From: Limonium bicolor
Lineage: Eukaryota; Streptophyta; Magnoliopsida; Caryophyllales; Plumbaginaceae
NCBI GenBank assembly: GCA_023374045.1
Contig: CM041776.1
Coordinates: forward strand, 478,505,375-478,569,374
Direction: 5' to 3'
Length of the DNA: 64,000 nucleotides
Below are positions 44,716-56,293 of the stretch, piece by piece. Each line of letters starts with the position of its first letter. The first letter of the stretch is position 1. The notes below the pieces were generated by a model. That model saw nothing but the letters and a program-made list of their open reading frames with translations. It had not been told where the DNA came from and did no database searches. The position numbers and the translations under genes were made by a program.

Positions 44716-46493
44716 TTGAGCATCGATTTTTGAATCACTATCCTACGTTGATTCGGGTTGATTAGGATTTGGTCGGGTTCTAGGTCCACTTATAACCTAA
44801 ACTTAATAACTATGTCATAAACATTAATAACTAAGCCCTAAGTTAGCTCACTGGAACCTAATTAAAGTCACCACCTAATTTTAACCTAGGGTAAATTAGG
44901 AAAAGTAGAGTTCAGGTTCGGGGGCTTGGTATTCGACTTATTTAGGGTTCAAATTACTTTCATTACCCCTCTAGATCATTTTTCCTCTACTTATATTAGT
45001 TACGGCTTATTACGAGGTCGTTTTAACCTAAGTGCGCAAGCTTCTAATTTATTGTGTGTTTAGCATTTTTTGACAAAAAATAAAGTGAAAATTGAAATTA
45101 CCTAAACTAGGGTTTCGGAAGTCGAATTAGGTCAAATTTTAATTCCGTCCGTGGCCACGGACCTAATGTTCGAACCCATGGATCCTAGTTAACCTAAGTA
45201 GTCAGAAAAGTCAAAAGAATGAGAAAGTGAAATTTTGAAAAAGTTCAGGGCCACGGACAAGGCGTCCGTGGGCCCGAACATGAATTAGAAAAACATATAA
45301 AATATGAAAAATAAATTCCTGCCACTGTTTGAGGGTGTCCGAGGCCTCAGACACGCCATTCGGGACCCCGGACAGACGATCCGTAGGCTCGAACGAGCCA
45401 CAGACGACGGCATTCTAGTGGTTACCGGTGGTGTTTTCGACAAAAATATTATGGGTGTGTAGCCTGAACGATTTTGGACATGTTAGTGATTGAAAGTTTT
45501 CAATTTGACATTAATTTAATAATGAAACTTAGTAAACAAGTTATTAGATAGAAATCACAACAAACGTCAATTCTGGAGCCGTAAAATGTCGGTTTGATCC
45601 TAAATTTTAACAGAGAGTTAATGAAGCCGAGGAGAGTAAGAAAACCTGAATTATAACCTATTTTACTTTCGGGATTGATGTGATCCTTCACGTTGGGAAT
45701 CTTCGGGAGCCTCGTCGGTGATGATTCCGGATTGAGCTCGAACCCAACTTCTGACCCTTGTGAATTGAGGCGGTTCTTCACGTTTTGGAGGTGATTTGGT
45801 GGAGGTTTGATGATTGTTGAAGTGATGAGTGTTGAAAAATGTGTTTTGGTGATGATTTTGGTGAGATTTCGGTGTCGATTAAGGCTCAGGAGTTCAAAAC
45901 GTGGGAAGAAGGAGACGGCTGGGTGTTTGGATGTTCTAGGGTCTTGAAGCTATCATTTTCTCAAGGGATAAGGTCTTTTATATGGACATCGCTAAAGATA
46001 GAGTAAACTCGGTAAAAAACTGAAGTTTACCAGGATTTGGACAAGTGATTTCCGGAATGAGTTTGGCTATGAAATTTTAAACATGTGTAAAGGAAGATAT
46101 TTCTAATTTTTTAAAGAAATTAGAATTTTTGGATAATGGAATATTTTTAAATTCAATTTCTCGTAGGATTTAGTAAAAAATTATTAGAAAATCATTTGAA
46201 TTTCAAAGATTCAAAATTCCAAAACCATTATGTTGTAAATGTCATCCTTTATCATGTGTTAAAATTTCAAAGCACTCCAAATTGATTTGAGTCATTTATG
46301 GAGAGAGAAAGCTTACAAAATGGCTTAGGAGCCTTAGAAATTATGAAAATGCCCCTCGTGATGACCAAGTTGTCACCAATGTCCTGATATCTGCTAATCA
46401 ACCAGGGATTTTGTGTCACTTGACCCAACTACCCTTTATAGTGTTTGTGCCTCAAAGATTCTCTTCTAGGGGGTTGAAATTTTGGGTATAACA
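44716..46493 (-). repeat. LTR H, 5' LTR of element 4
   Basis: 1778 bp. The left end has mutated from TGTGAGCC to TTTGAGCA and the right end GGGTATAACA is kept. The TATA-like ATATAAA is at 45977-45983 (minus strand). It is clearly diverged from LTRs B-E. Confidence 0.88.
45977..45983 (-). promoter_or_regulatory. TATA-like motif of LTR H
   Basis: ATATAAA on the minus strand in CCATATAAAAGACC, at the conserved place in the LTR. Confidence 0.5.
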
Positions 46494-46499
46494 TAACCA

Positions 46500-47345
46500 T
46501 GCAAACTATGACCCCTGGAATGCAGCAGCAGTTAAGGTTGCACCAAATTCAGCCACACTTGTGACATCAAAGTATGGCGCATTAGTATCACCTAATGCAC
46601 CACCGTGAAGCGGTGCATTTACCCGGTTCCTGTTCGAGCCCTCAACACCATAATTTTTGCCACCAGATATGTCCAATGAGAGAGTCCTCATTGCACCCTA
46701 TGACAACTCAAAGTTACCATTATCATTGATATGTTCAATAGGTGTTCGCATTCTCTCATCAACATCCAAATCTAGTATTTCATATTATGCAAGGGCTACA
46801 CCACTAGGGGTTATTCTCAGCGCCTGTTGCATAGGATTGTCCCCATATGAACTTCATCTCATCATCTAAGTGAGCTGGCCACTTTGAATTAATTAGTTCA
46901 TATATTGCTCTATTGTCTCCTGATAAACAATTGAGTAAGTTGTCAATAGTTACTAAAGTAATATAAAAACATTCCAATAAAAAACAACAACCATTTTCCA
47001 ATCAAGATAAGTATACCTGAGTTTTTCTAGCAACCCATTATGGTGGATAAGTGCAGCAGTTTGCTTCATGGTTCCAACCCAGTCTTTTCTGTTTATGTGT
47101 GAGGTCTTGCCACTACCTTCATCCTCCCATAAGTGTGTTCCCTTTATTCATGATCTGAGTTCTATCAACGGGCTCCAACCCCTCTGTGGTTGCATTGAAC
47201 CTTTCTGTTACATTCCCCCACCTATGCTGGAATCCAACCATACTTCCACCTCTCCCTATCTAATGTTGGGCTTCCTCAACCAGCAACTTGATAAGTAGAT
47301 CGACATCCTCGTTGGTCAAGTCGTACTTGGCCCTTCTTGATTCCA
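46500..47345 (-). pseudogene. SANT/Myb-like domain gene relic (PIF/Harbinger-associated type)
   Basis: The minus strand from about 47340 reads KYDLTNEDVDLLIKLLVEEA, a stop (47260-47262), then IGRGGSMVGFQHRWGNVTER, FNATTEGLEPVDRTQIMNKG and, after a shift, RKDWVGTMKQTAALIHHNGL. This order resembles the plant Myb/SANT-like domain that accompanies PIF/Harbinger transposases. A GT..AG intron of about 97 bp (47016-46920) fits, followed by an exon with NSKWPAHLDDEMKFIWGQSY and ATGAEN, like the usual C-terminal segment. In-frame stops and shifts make it a pseudogene. It is part of the DNA into which element 5 inserted. Family assignment is by remembered pattern and not by search. Confidence 0.5.
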
Positions 47346-47531
47346 TTTCTTTCCTTTCAATTTTCTTTCATTTTCCCTTATCATTATCATCCTCCTTCAC
47401 CATACCTATTGTACTAATTGTGTATCTTTAGAGCAAACAAGAGTATAAAGCTAAATTACCTAAATTAGGTAAAACAACAGTTCACACATTGACAGATAAT
47501 CAAATAAATACGCACACAAACACAGTACTTA

Positions 47532-49270
47532 TGTGAGCCTAGATTTTTGAACCCTATCCTATGTTAAATTAAGTTGATTAGGATCTGGTCGGGTTCTAGG
47601 TCCACTTATAACCTAAGTTTAATAACTATGTCATAAGCACTAATTATTAAATCCTAGATTAGCTCACTGGAACCTATTATGAGTCGCCACCTAATTTTTA
47701 CCTAGGGTAAATTAGGAAAGGTAGAGTTTGGGTTTGGGGGCATGGTATTCAACTTATTTAGGGTTCAATTACTTTCATTACCCCTCGAAGTCGTTTTTCC
47801 TCTACTTAGTTTAATTACGGCTTATTACGAGTCATTTTAACCTAAGTGCGAGAACTTCTAATTTTTTTTTATTTTTTAACATTTTTTGACAGGAAATTAA
47901 AGTGAAAATTGAAATTACCTAAACTAGGGTTTCAGAGGCAAAATTAGGTCGGATTTTGTTTCCGTTCGTGGCCACGGACCTACTGTTCGAACCCACGGAC
48001 CCTAATTAACCTAGTCATAGAGAATAGTCAAATTGAAAGGAAAACGAAAATTTGAAAAGTTCAGAGCCACAGACAGGACGTCCGTGGGCCAAACATGCTT
48101 CGTTAAACCCTAAATTTTCAAAAATTTAAAATCCCGCCGCCAACCGAGGGTGTCCGTGACCACGGACAACCCGTCTGTGGGCCCGGACACAGCATCTGAG
48201 GATGCGGACCACCCACGGATGGCGGGTTTCAGGTGGTTCCCAATAGTGTTTTTAGCTCAAAATTTATGGACGCATAGCCTGAGAAATTTCCAGGATGTTG
48301 GTAATCAAAGATTTACAATTGGGATTCAAATTAATGACTAAAATTAATGAACAAGTTAATGGACAGAAACTAGAATAAACACTAATTCGACAGGTGTAAG
48401 AAGTCGGTTCGAAACCAAATTTTAATGCAGAGTCCTACAAGTCGTTGGGAGTTAAGAAATTTATGTTCCAACCTGTTTTACCTTTGGGATTGAATGATTT
48501 CTTCACGTCGGAATTCTTTCAATGCTTCGTTGGAGTTGGTTCTAGTTCGGGTCCGAGATCAGCTTCTGACCCTTGTAAATTGAGATTGTTCTTCACGTTT
48601 TTGTAATGGTTTAATGGGGGTTCGATGATTGTTGAAGTGGTGGGAGTTGAAATACTTGTTTAGGTAGTGATTTTAGGAGAGTTTTGGTGTGATTTTAGGG
48701 TTCTTGGAGCTCTCCTTTGATCAAGAGTTAAGGTCCCTTAAGTAGGCCTCACTAAAGATAGAAAAAATCCAGTAAAAACCGAGATTTCCCGATGTTTTAG
48801 CTTAAGGGATTCCAAAAGGAATTTGTCTGTGAAATTTTAACCATGTGTAAAGGAAGATATTTCTGATTTTTCCATGGTGGAATCAAATTTTTTGGATATT
48901 GGAATATTTTGAAATTCAATTTCTCGTCAGATTCAATCGGAAATTACTAGAAAAATCATAAATTCAAAAAATCAAAAGTCCAAAGCCATTATTCTCAAAA
49001 TGTCATCCTCTGTCATAGGTTAAAATTTCAAAGCATTCCAAATTGATTTGAGCCACTTTTGAAGGAGAGAGAAAGCCTATGGGAGGTCTTAGGAGCCTTG
49101 AAAATTACGAAAATGCCCTTGATGATGACTAAGCTATTCCTGATGCCTTGGAACGCGCCGATCGAACCGGGATTCTTCATTACTTGATCAAAGTGTCCCA
49201 TGCAACATTAAAGCCTTATAAACCCTATATCGGGGGGGAGGGGGAGGGGGTCAAAATTTTGGGTATAACA
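47532..49270 (-). repeat. LTR I, 3' LTR of element 5
   Basis: 1739 bp, TGTGAGCCT..GGGTATAACA. It carries a G-rich run at 49231-49250 (three G5-7 tracts) just inside its transcriptional 5' end and a GTCCG/CGGAC cluster at 47963-48222. Confidence 0.9.
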
Positions 49271-49290
49271 GATTGCCCCCCCCCCCCCGG
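49271..49290 (-). other. Expanded polypurine tract of element 5
   Basis: CC followed by 13 G and CAATC on the minus strand, where elements 2 and 3 have six G. The C-run on the plus strand is 49276-49288. Confidence 0.8.
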
Positions 49291-49379
49291 TCAACTAGAA
49301 TTTGTAATGGATATGAAGAGTCCAGTAGATGCTTGATGTACCCCAAAATTTTTGATCTTAAAAGACCATGCATGTTGTT

Positions 49380-49600
49380 GAATTGTGTCGAGCTATTCTA
49401 AGGTGCTGACTACCTATGAGTGAAGTGAGAAGATGTCGAGCGATTCTAAGGCGTTGACCACCTAAAAAGTAAAAATGAAGTGATGTCAAGCGATTCTAAG
49501 GTGTCAACCACCAAAAAAGAATGAAATGATGTCAAGCTATTCTAAGGCGTTGACTACTTGAAAGTGAAATAAAGTACGCCGAGCATTCTAAGGTGTCGGG
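49380..49600. repeat. Four copies of m1 followed by one m2 unit
   Basis: Units of 46-60 bp with GAGCTATTCTAAGGTGCTGA and variants. The last unit (about 49573-49605) is GCCGAGCATTCTAAGGTGTC, the monomer amplified in element 2. The order m1 then m2 is the same as in element 2. Confidence 0.8.
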
Positions 49601-50019
49601 AACCTAAAAGTAAAGACTATATGGTATGCAAACGTGGGGATGATGCTTAACGAAGCTGATAGGCTAATGATGCTGATAGTGCTGATGATATTGATGATGC
49701 TGATGATTCTCGGATGCTTTTAGGGACCGAAACCCGTGCCATTGCTCCTAGCTGGACTCAATGTGGACATGTTGCCATTGCCCCCAAGCCGGTGTGCAGG
49801 GATAACTCCTGGTAAAAACCATGGGGACTTATTTCCATCGCCCGCCATTTGTTGATCCCAAAATAAGTTGACATAAAACAGGAGGATTTATTGCCATCAC
49901 CTCGCCAACTTTTCTATCGCCAAATCTTATGACGCGACTGGATAATGCAGATAGGTCTTATGATGTGCCTACATGAATGAGATGAATGCAATATGTTTGG
50001 TGAGAGTATGTAAACTAAA

Positions 50020-50420
50020 GAGTGATGTTAGGTCTTACTACGAGCCTAAAGGGATGATTCTAGGTCTTATAATAATCCTAAAGGTGGTTCTCGGTCTTAC
50101 TACGAGCCTAAAGAGATGATTCTAGGTCTTATAACGAGCCTAAAGGTGGTTCTCGATCTTACTACGAGCCTAAAGGGATGATTTTAGGTCTTATGACGAG
50201 CCTAAGGATGATTCTAGGTCTTATGACGAGCCTAAGGATGATTCTAGGTCTTATAACGGGCATAAAGGTGGTTCTAGGTCTTATGACGAGCCTAAGGATG
50301 ATTCTAGATCTTATGACGAGCCTTAGGATGATTCTAGGTCTTATGACGAGCCTAAAGGTGGTTTTATGTCCTATGACGAGCCTAAAGGTGGTTCTATGTG
50401 ATGGTGAGTTCAGTGTATGA
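50020..50420. repeat. Minisatellite, about 12 copies of module m3
   Basis: Units of 30-34 bp with CTAGGTCTTATGACGAGCCT, and AAGGATGATT or AAAGGTGGTT spacers. It is more diverged than in element 3, consistent with the greater age of this element. Confidence 0.9.
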
Positions 50421-50424
50421 TGTA

Positions 50425-50655
50425 GAGATAAGTTAGGTCTTATCATGGGCCTAAATGAATGTAGGGTTAGGGCTTATGTCGGACCTGGAGATTGTATGAT
50501 GTGGAGGTAGGGCTTAGGATGGGCCTAAGGATGTTTGATGTGGAGGTAGGGCTTAGGACGAGCCTGTGGATGCTTGATGTGGAGGTAGGGCTTAGGACGA
50601 GCCTGTGGATGTTTGATGTGGAGGTAGGGCTTAGGACGAACCTGTATGATGTGGA
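50425..50655. repeat. Five copies of an m6-like 42-bp unit
   Basis: Units contain GATGTGGAGGTAGGGCTTAG followed by GACGAGCCTGTG and are 42 bp apart. The core AGGGCTTA..GCCTG is the m6 motif of elements 1 and 2. Confidence 0.85.
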
Positions 50656-50729
50656 GAGGGTTTGAACTTTTGGCTTTACGTTTTCGGGCTTTGGGCTCTT
50701 GGGCTTCAATTGGTGTTGTTATTGCTTAA

Positions 50730-53700
50730 AACAAATTGCCCCCAATATTTTTCCTTAAGGTAATCCGAGCTTTTTAGAGTTTGTGGCAATCGATCGGAAT
50801 TTTCTTTGATTAACTGCGTGAAACAAATATCACTCTCACAGGGTCAGGATTTATTTGTTGTGGTGTTGTCTATTCTACACTCGATGTGTTTAGCATTTGC
50901 TCTCATCCTTTCCTTTTGGTCATAACGTATTGATCATTGAATTCGATATTTGTTTGACTTACTCCTTCGATCTGTTACTTGCACTTGATTGGATACACTA
51001 CTATTAAGTCTGAAGTCTTTAAAGCTTATAACGTGGCCATGGGGTGTGATGAATGACGATGGGACCATGGAAGAATGTTTGGAATATGTGGAGCTACAAG
51101 GGTGACCAAAGCCACAACTTGCTCCTTTCTTCAGATTTGCCTCTTCTTATCTTGAAGTTGTTTGGCCACTTCGTGGTGACTTTGCTAGTGAGCCTGGAAC
51201 TTGGGACTTTGAAGTTGTCCTTTGCATCATTCTCTCTTCTATTGCTTTATGTTTGGACTTCTTTTACGCTTTTCAGATTTGCCTTGTGTTCTTTTTCCTT
51301 TCGGGGTTCTTGTGGTTCCTGTTTAGAATGCTGAGAGCTGTTTTTGATGAGAGCTCTTTGGATACTGTGTCACTTTGGGACCACTTGCAGATCATTTTGT
51401 CATGCTGGTGGTTGTCTTACTTCTTTGAACTTGTGAAGTTGCTATTTGGAAGTCGGGCTCCATGCTTCCTTTGGTCACCTTGTTGGTTATTCATCATTGG
51501 CTGGCTCGTTTTGTGGAGCTTTTAAGTATATTGAAAAGAGGAAGTATATGAAAAGCTCAGCGGGGGTGCCTAAGGTTTAATGTTAGGGTTCACAAGCTTT
51601 TGGCTATGTGGTGCTGAACCTAGGTGCTTCGTCATCCCTAATAGTTGTGTATCCGTTCTTTGTTACTTTTCACAGGTCTGAGAGTAAGTTTACAAATGAT
51701 CTCCTTTGATTGGAGTTATGCCGTTTGTTTCACTTTTAAATGTAGCCTCACTGGAGTCGTGTAAAAATGACACGCTCATTCTCTCTTGGTTTTACCGCTC
51801 AAGACACTCTCATGCAATTTTTCACTTAGAGACTTGTTCACGCGCTTAAAGAAAAGAAATAAACATTATCGGTCCTTAACTTAGATTGCCCCCAGTATTG
51901 TTAGGGGGTTTGTTTAACAAACCTTTTGAATGCCCTTTTGCTCGTCATGGTGAAAATTTCTATGGAGAGGTGAATATGTGTGTGGAGGTGATGGGTGATT
52001 GTGAATGGATGGCAATTTTTGAAGTTTTCTGGTTTATGCTTTGGATGAAATGATGGGAAAGTGGAGTGGTGAGACACATGTGATACATGTGATGGAGGTT
52101 GTGAATGTATGTGGAATTATGAGAGTCTCTGTGTAGGAGGTGTATGGTGAGTGCTTGTAGTTGGATGATTTTGTATGAGGAGCTGTGGTGGGTGTGGGTG
52201 AAGCGATGAGATGAAATGGTTCTGCTTTGTAATGCTTGTTAGAGTGTTTCATGAAACGACCTTGTCTCTATTTTTGTTTTTGTTTTGTTGAATGAATGCA
52301 CGAAAATTATGAAAATGGAGCGATGCTCTTATGAATGAAAATATGACTTCAAGAATTGTAATCTCAGGGAAAATACCTAAAATGATAAAGGAAACTAGCT
52401 ACCATAAAAGTTGGAAGAATGTCTAATCGAGAAAGAAAACTCCTAAAATAGCAATTGCTAATGATGTTGAACTGTCTGATGCCAATGTACTGAAGGCTCG
52501 AGCTCTCGACCGTCGGGATGCCATTGAGATGACCATAATCATCTTCCTTTTGAACTTTGAGTGGGCTCCGTGAAACGTCTGAACTAGGAATGCCTATGGG
52601 TTATGTATGAGGTACCGGGGCCTGAATCTTTTCCAAACTGAGAGTGAGGTACATGGACTAGAGTGATCCCTAGACTAAAACGGATGTGCGGGCTTGAATA
52701 CCCTTGATCTGGAAGTGAAGCAAACGGGCTGAAGGAAGCTACATGGACTGTGAATGGGCCACTGGGCCGAGAGAGCAACTTTGAAGTCCAAGATTCGTTT
52801 GATGTTCTTGTTGGGCCTTAAGGCCAGAAACTAGAATGAATGAATTACGCAAACGATCTTGAATTTGAATGGGCAGAAGCCTAAACAAGCGGTTCTGATT
52901 GGGCCTAATAGATATGACACCTAGACGTAGGATTTTGGGTCATAGCCCGAATGAAAAGTTTACCTAGACTAGAATGGGCCTTGGGCCGAAATGGAAAGGC
53001 CTGATTGATTTCTGTGTCTTATGGATTACTTTAAGTGGACTTGTTTTTCATAGGCCTAGAACTAAATTGATAATTCGAATTAGGCCGAAAAAGAAACCAC
53101 CTAAATCTAAACTTTTGGGACGAAGCCCAAATGACTCACATATTAAACCAAACAGGGTCTTTGGGCCGCAAACAATAAAACAGCATTTTCGGGATGGGCT
53201 GAGTTGGTGTAGGAAAAGTTCCTATCAATTTCTAGGCGGGTAGTGGGCCGCTCTTATAAGCAAGGTTTCACACAAGTTCAACATGTCCTCACTTGGCGAT
53301 TTTGATCAATGGGTATGGACCGATCCAGAGAGGTGCTTGGGGCGTGGACCCAGGTCACCACAAAGGAACAGGGCTTACACGCTATTCTCTTTGGGTTTCT
53401 CCACTCTTTTCACCTCACCTAAAGGTGTGCGTCTACGGTCAAGTCTTTGAATGACCAAACAAGGCTAGGTAAGGGCACTGCCAGGAAAATGCTTGGGGCT
53501 AAAGCCCAAGTATTAAGGGGATATGGCTAGACGACATCCTCCTCTTTTCCCCCACTTATTCACATCACCTAAAAAGGTGTGTGAATTCTTGACAGGGGAC
53601 CCTAAGGCGGGTCCTGGGGTGAAATCGGCTTGCGTGGACCCTCGCTCTCATATGATGCATATACAGAAATTTAAATTGCGCACGAAAGTAAACAAACAAC

Positions 53701-53779
53701 ATAATAAAAGCCATAAATAAACAATTTTCAAGTTAATCGCTCTTTCTTAAAATTAAACAAGTTTAAAATTAAGAGTTTG
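50730..53779 (-). other. Core, TGGGCC region and leader of element 5
   Basis: Collinear with the other cores. The second palindrome is reduced to GGCAATCGATCGG followed directly by AATTTTCTTTG, so its right arm and C-run are gone. The frame of the basic ORF is present but full of stops (about 51060-51500). The segment at 52255-52480 is shared only with element 3. A diverged insert with GTGGAGGTGATGGGTGATTG lies near 51930-52250. No gene is supported. Confidence 0.6.
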
Positions 53780-53797
53780 TCCCCAGCAGAGTTGTCA
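53780..53797 (-). other. Primer binding site of element 5, mutated
   Basis: TGACAACTCTGCTGGGGA on the minus strand, two changes from the elements 1-3 site. Confidence 0.75.
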
Positions 53798-53800
53798 TTC

Positions 53801-55570
53801 TGTGAGCCTCAATTTTTGAACCCTGTTCTATGTTGATTTGAGTTGATTAGGATCTGGTCGGGTTCTAGGTCCACTTATAACCTAGGTTTAATAACTATGT
53901 CATAAGCACTAATTATTAAATCCTAGATTATCTCAATGGAACTTATTTCGAGTCGACACCTAATTTTTACCTAGGGTAAATTAGGAAAGATAGAGTTCGG
54001 GTTCGGGGGCTTGGTATTCGACTTATTTAGGGCTCAATTACTTTCATTACCCCTCGAAGTCGTTTTTCCTCTACTAAGTTTAATTACGGCTTATTACGAG
54101 TCGTTTTAACATAAATGCGCGAACTTCTGATTTTTTTATTTTTTGACAGGAAATTAAAGTGAAAATTAAAATAACATAAACTAGGGTTTCAGAGGCAGAA
54201 TTAGGTCGAATTTTGTAACCGTCTGTGGCCACGGACCTACTGTCCGAACCCACGGACCCTAATTAACCTAGTCATACAGAAAAGTTAATTGAAAGGGAAA
54301 CGAAATTTTGAAAAGTCTGGGGCCACGGATAGGACGTCCGTGGGCCTGGACATGCTTTGTTAAACCCTAAATTTTTAAAATTTTAAAATCCCGCTGCTGT
54401 CCAAAGGAGTCCGTGACCACGGACAACCCGTCCGTAGGCCCGGACACAGCATTCGGGGCTGCGGACTACCCACGGACTGCGGGTTTTAAGTGGTTTCTGA
54501 CGGTGTTTTTAGCTTAAAATTTATAGATGTGTAGCCTGAGAAATTTCTAAGATGTTAGTAATCAAAAATTTTCAATTCAACTTAAATTAATGACGAAATT
54601 TAATGAACAAGTTAATGGACAGATTCGAGATTAAACGCTAATTTGACAGTCGTAAGAAGTTGGTTCGAAAGCAAATTTTAATACAAAGTAAAATAAGTCA
54701 TGGGAGTTAAGAAATTTGTGTTCCAACCTCTTTTACCTTCGGGATTGAATGAATTTTTCACATTGGGATTCTTTCGGTGCTTCGTCGAAGTCGGTCTGGG
54801 TTCGGGTCCGAGATCAGCTTATGACCCTTGTGAATTGAGGTTGTTCTTCACATTTTGGTGGTGGTTTGATTGTGGTTTGATGATTATTGAAGTGGTGGGA
54901 GTTGAAAAACTTGTTTAGGTGGTGATTTCGGGAGAGTTTTAGTGTGATTTCGGGGTTTGGGTGTTGAAAAACGTGAGAGAGTTATGACGGTCGTTCTTGC
55001 TGATGTTCTAGGGTTCTTGAAGCTCTCCTTTGATCAAGAGTTAAGGTCCCTTAAGTAGGCCTCACTAAAGATAGAAAAAATCCGGTAAAAATCGAGATTT
55101 ACCGATGTTTTAGCTCAAGGGCTTCCAAAAAGAATATGACTATGAAATTTTAACCATGTGTAAAGGAGGATATTTCAGATATTTCCAAGGTAGAATCGAA
55201 TTTTTTGGATATTGGAATATTTTTAAATTCAATTTCTCATCATATTTAATCGGAAATTACTAGGAAAATCAAAATTCGAAAAATCAAAAGTTCAAAACCA
55301 TTATTCTCAAAATGTCATCCTCTATCATAGGTTAAAATTTCAAAGCATTCCAAATTGATTTGATCCGCTTTTGGAGGAGAGAGAAAGCCTATAGGAGGTC
55401 TTATAAGCCTCGAAAATTATGAAAATGCCCCTAAAGATGACTAAGCTGTCCCAAATGCCCCAGAATGCGCCGATCAAACCAGGATTCTTCATTACTTGAT
55501 CAACGTGTCCCTTGCAATACTAAAACCTTATAAACCTCATATCCAGGGGGTCAAAATTTTAGGTATAACA
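53801..55570 (-). repeat. LTR J, 5' LTR of element 5
   Basis: 1770 bp, TGTGAGCCTC..GGTATAACA, with the GTCCG/CGGAC cluster at 54219-54483. No good TATA box remains: 55048-55059 has TTAAGTAGGC on the plus strand. Confidence 0.9.
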
Positions 55571-55802
55571 ACTTATTAGTTAACAAGAAAGCGTATTGTT
55601 TGTTGGGGGAATAATGTTACCTCAAAATCTGTTTTGTTGATTGCTAATTGCACAAAATACCAAGTGTTTAGGCATGAGTTAGATTTCAGGACTGAGTTCA
55701 CAATATTGGTGCAATAGTAGACACATACCTTTAACAAATGGAATTCTATGGTTTGTAGACAAGCTTGAAATAAGAGAATGAGAAAGTTTAGGAATAGATG
55801 AG

Positions 55803-55985
55803 TTGACCACCACTTTTAACAAATATGTTGGTTTACCCTGTGGATACCCTAGTGCAGAGAAGTTGAACAGATACTTGTCGTATTTTAAGAGATTACTTTC
55901 TAAGGCAAGAACAATTGTTGCTGGTTGTTCGAATTTAATGCGACAGGTAAGGAATTTTATTTTGATGATGTCATTTGTTACGTAG
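55803..55985 (+). pseudogene. Possible PIF/Harbinger transposase fragment (weak)
   Basis: A 60-codon frame includes GYPSAEKLNRYLSYFKRLLS and KARTIVAGCSNLMRQ. The pattern GYP..FN..LS.AR..V resembles the C-terminal part of some Harbinger DDE transposases, but the key acidic residues are not visible. Its place beside the same insertion site as the SANT-like relic is suggestive, since the two genes travel together in that superfamily. An unrelated chance frame is quite possible. Confidence 0.2.
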
Positions 55986-56293
55986 GGTAAATGACATTGA
56001 ATCAAGGTATGTACTGGTTTATGGGTGGGATTCGTACTCAATGCAGCTGAGAGACTGGGATTACTCGATTCTATCATTTGTTGCTTATTCAATGTGGATT
56101 CTAGGTTGCCATGGGGGCACAAGAGTTCTCCAATGATGTACTGATGATTTTTCTTTCATGGGAAACAGATATCTTCAATGCGGGCGCACAACCCAAAAAT
56201 GAAAAAGCAGAGGGCATACCTATAAAAGATAATCCACTCAAATCACCTCTATTTTTGAAACGCATGTAAGCTAACATATTTGTTCAATGTCAG
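55986..56293. other. Old flanking sequence before solo LTR K
   Basis: No feature is recognised. It ends in GTCAG (56289-56293), the left copy of the target duplication of LTR K. Confidence 0.4.

Larger units (their letters stand above)
42509..46493 (-). mobile_element. Element 4: right fragment with core, PBS and 5' LTR
   Basis: The Ogre-like core resumes at TTTGAGAGTCGGGCTCCTCG and runs to LTR H. The basic ORF start here reads MMNN then a stop, so it is dead. There is an (AT)n expansion at 42597-42653. The TGGGCC region is short and has no tandem units. This copy is more diverged than elements 2 and 3 and has no 3' LTR. Confidence 0.85.
47532..55570 (-). mobile_element. Element 5: complete Ogre/TAT-like element, duplication ACTTA
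   Basis: An 8039-bp copy in minus orientation: 3' LTR I (47532-49270), 5' LTR J (53801-55570), and duplication ACTTA at 47527-47531 and 55571-55575. Its LTRs differ from each other more than those of elements 2 and 3, so it is older. The TATA motifs have decayed to CTTAAGTAGG in both LTRs. It amplified modules m3 and m6. One palindrome has lost its right arm. Confidence 0.92.

Noticed and set aside
55679..56122. 147-codon minus-strand frame as a protein gene
   Set aside because: No domain is recognised, and the opposite strand gives a somewhat more transposase-like reading. Neither is strong enough for a gene call.
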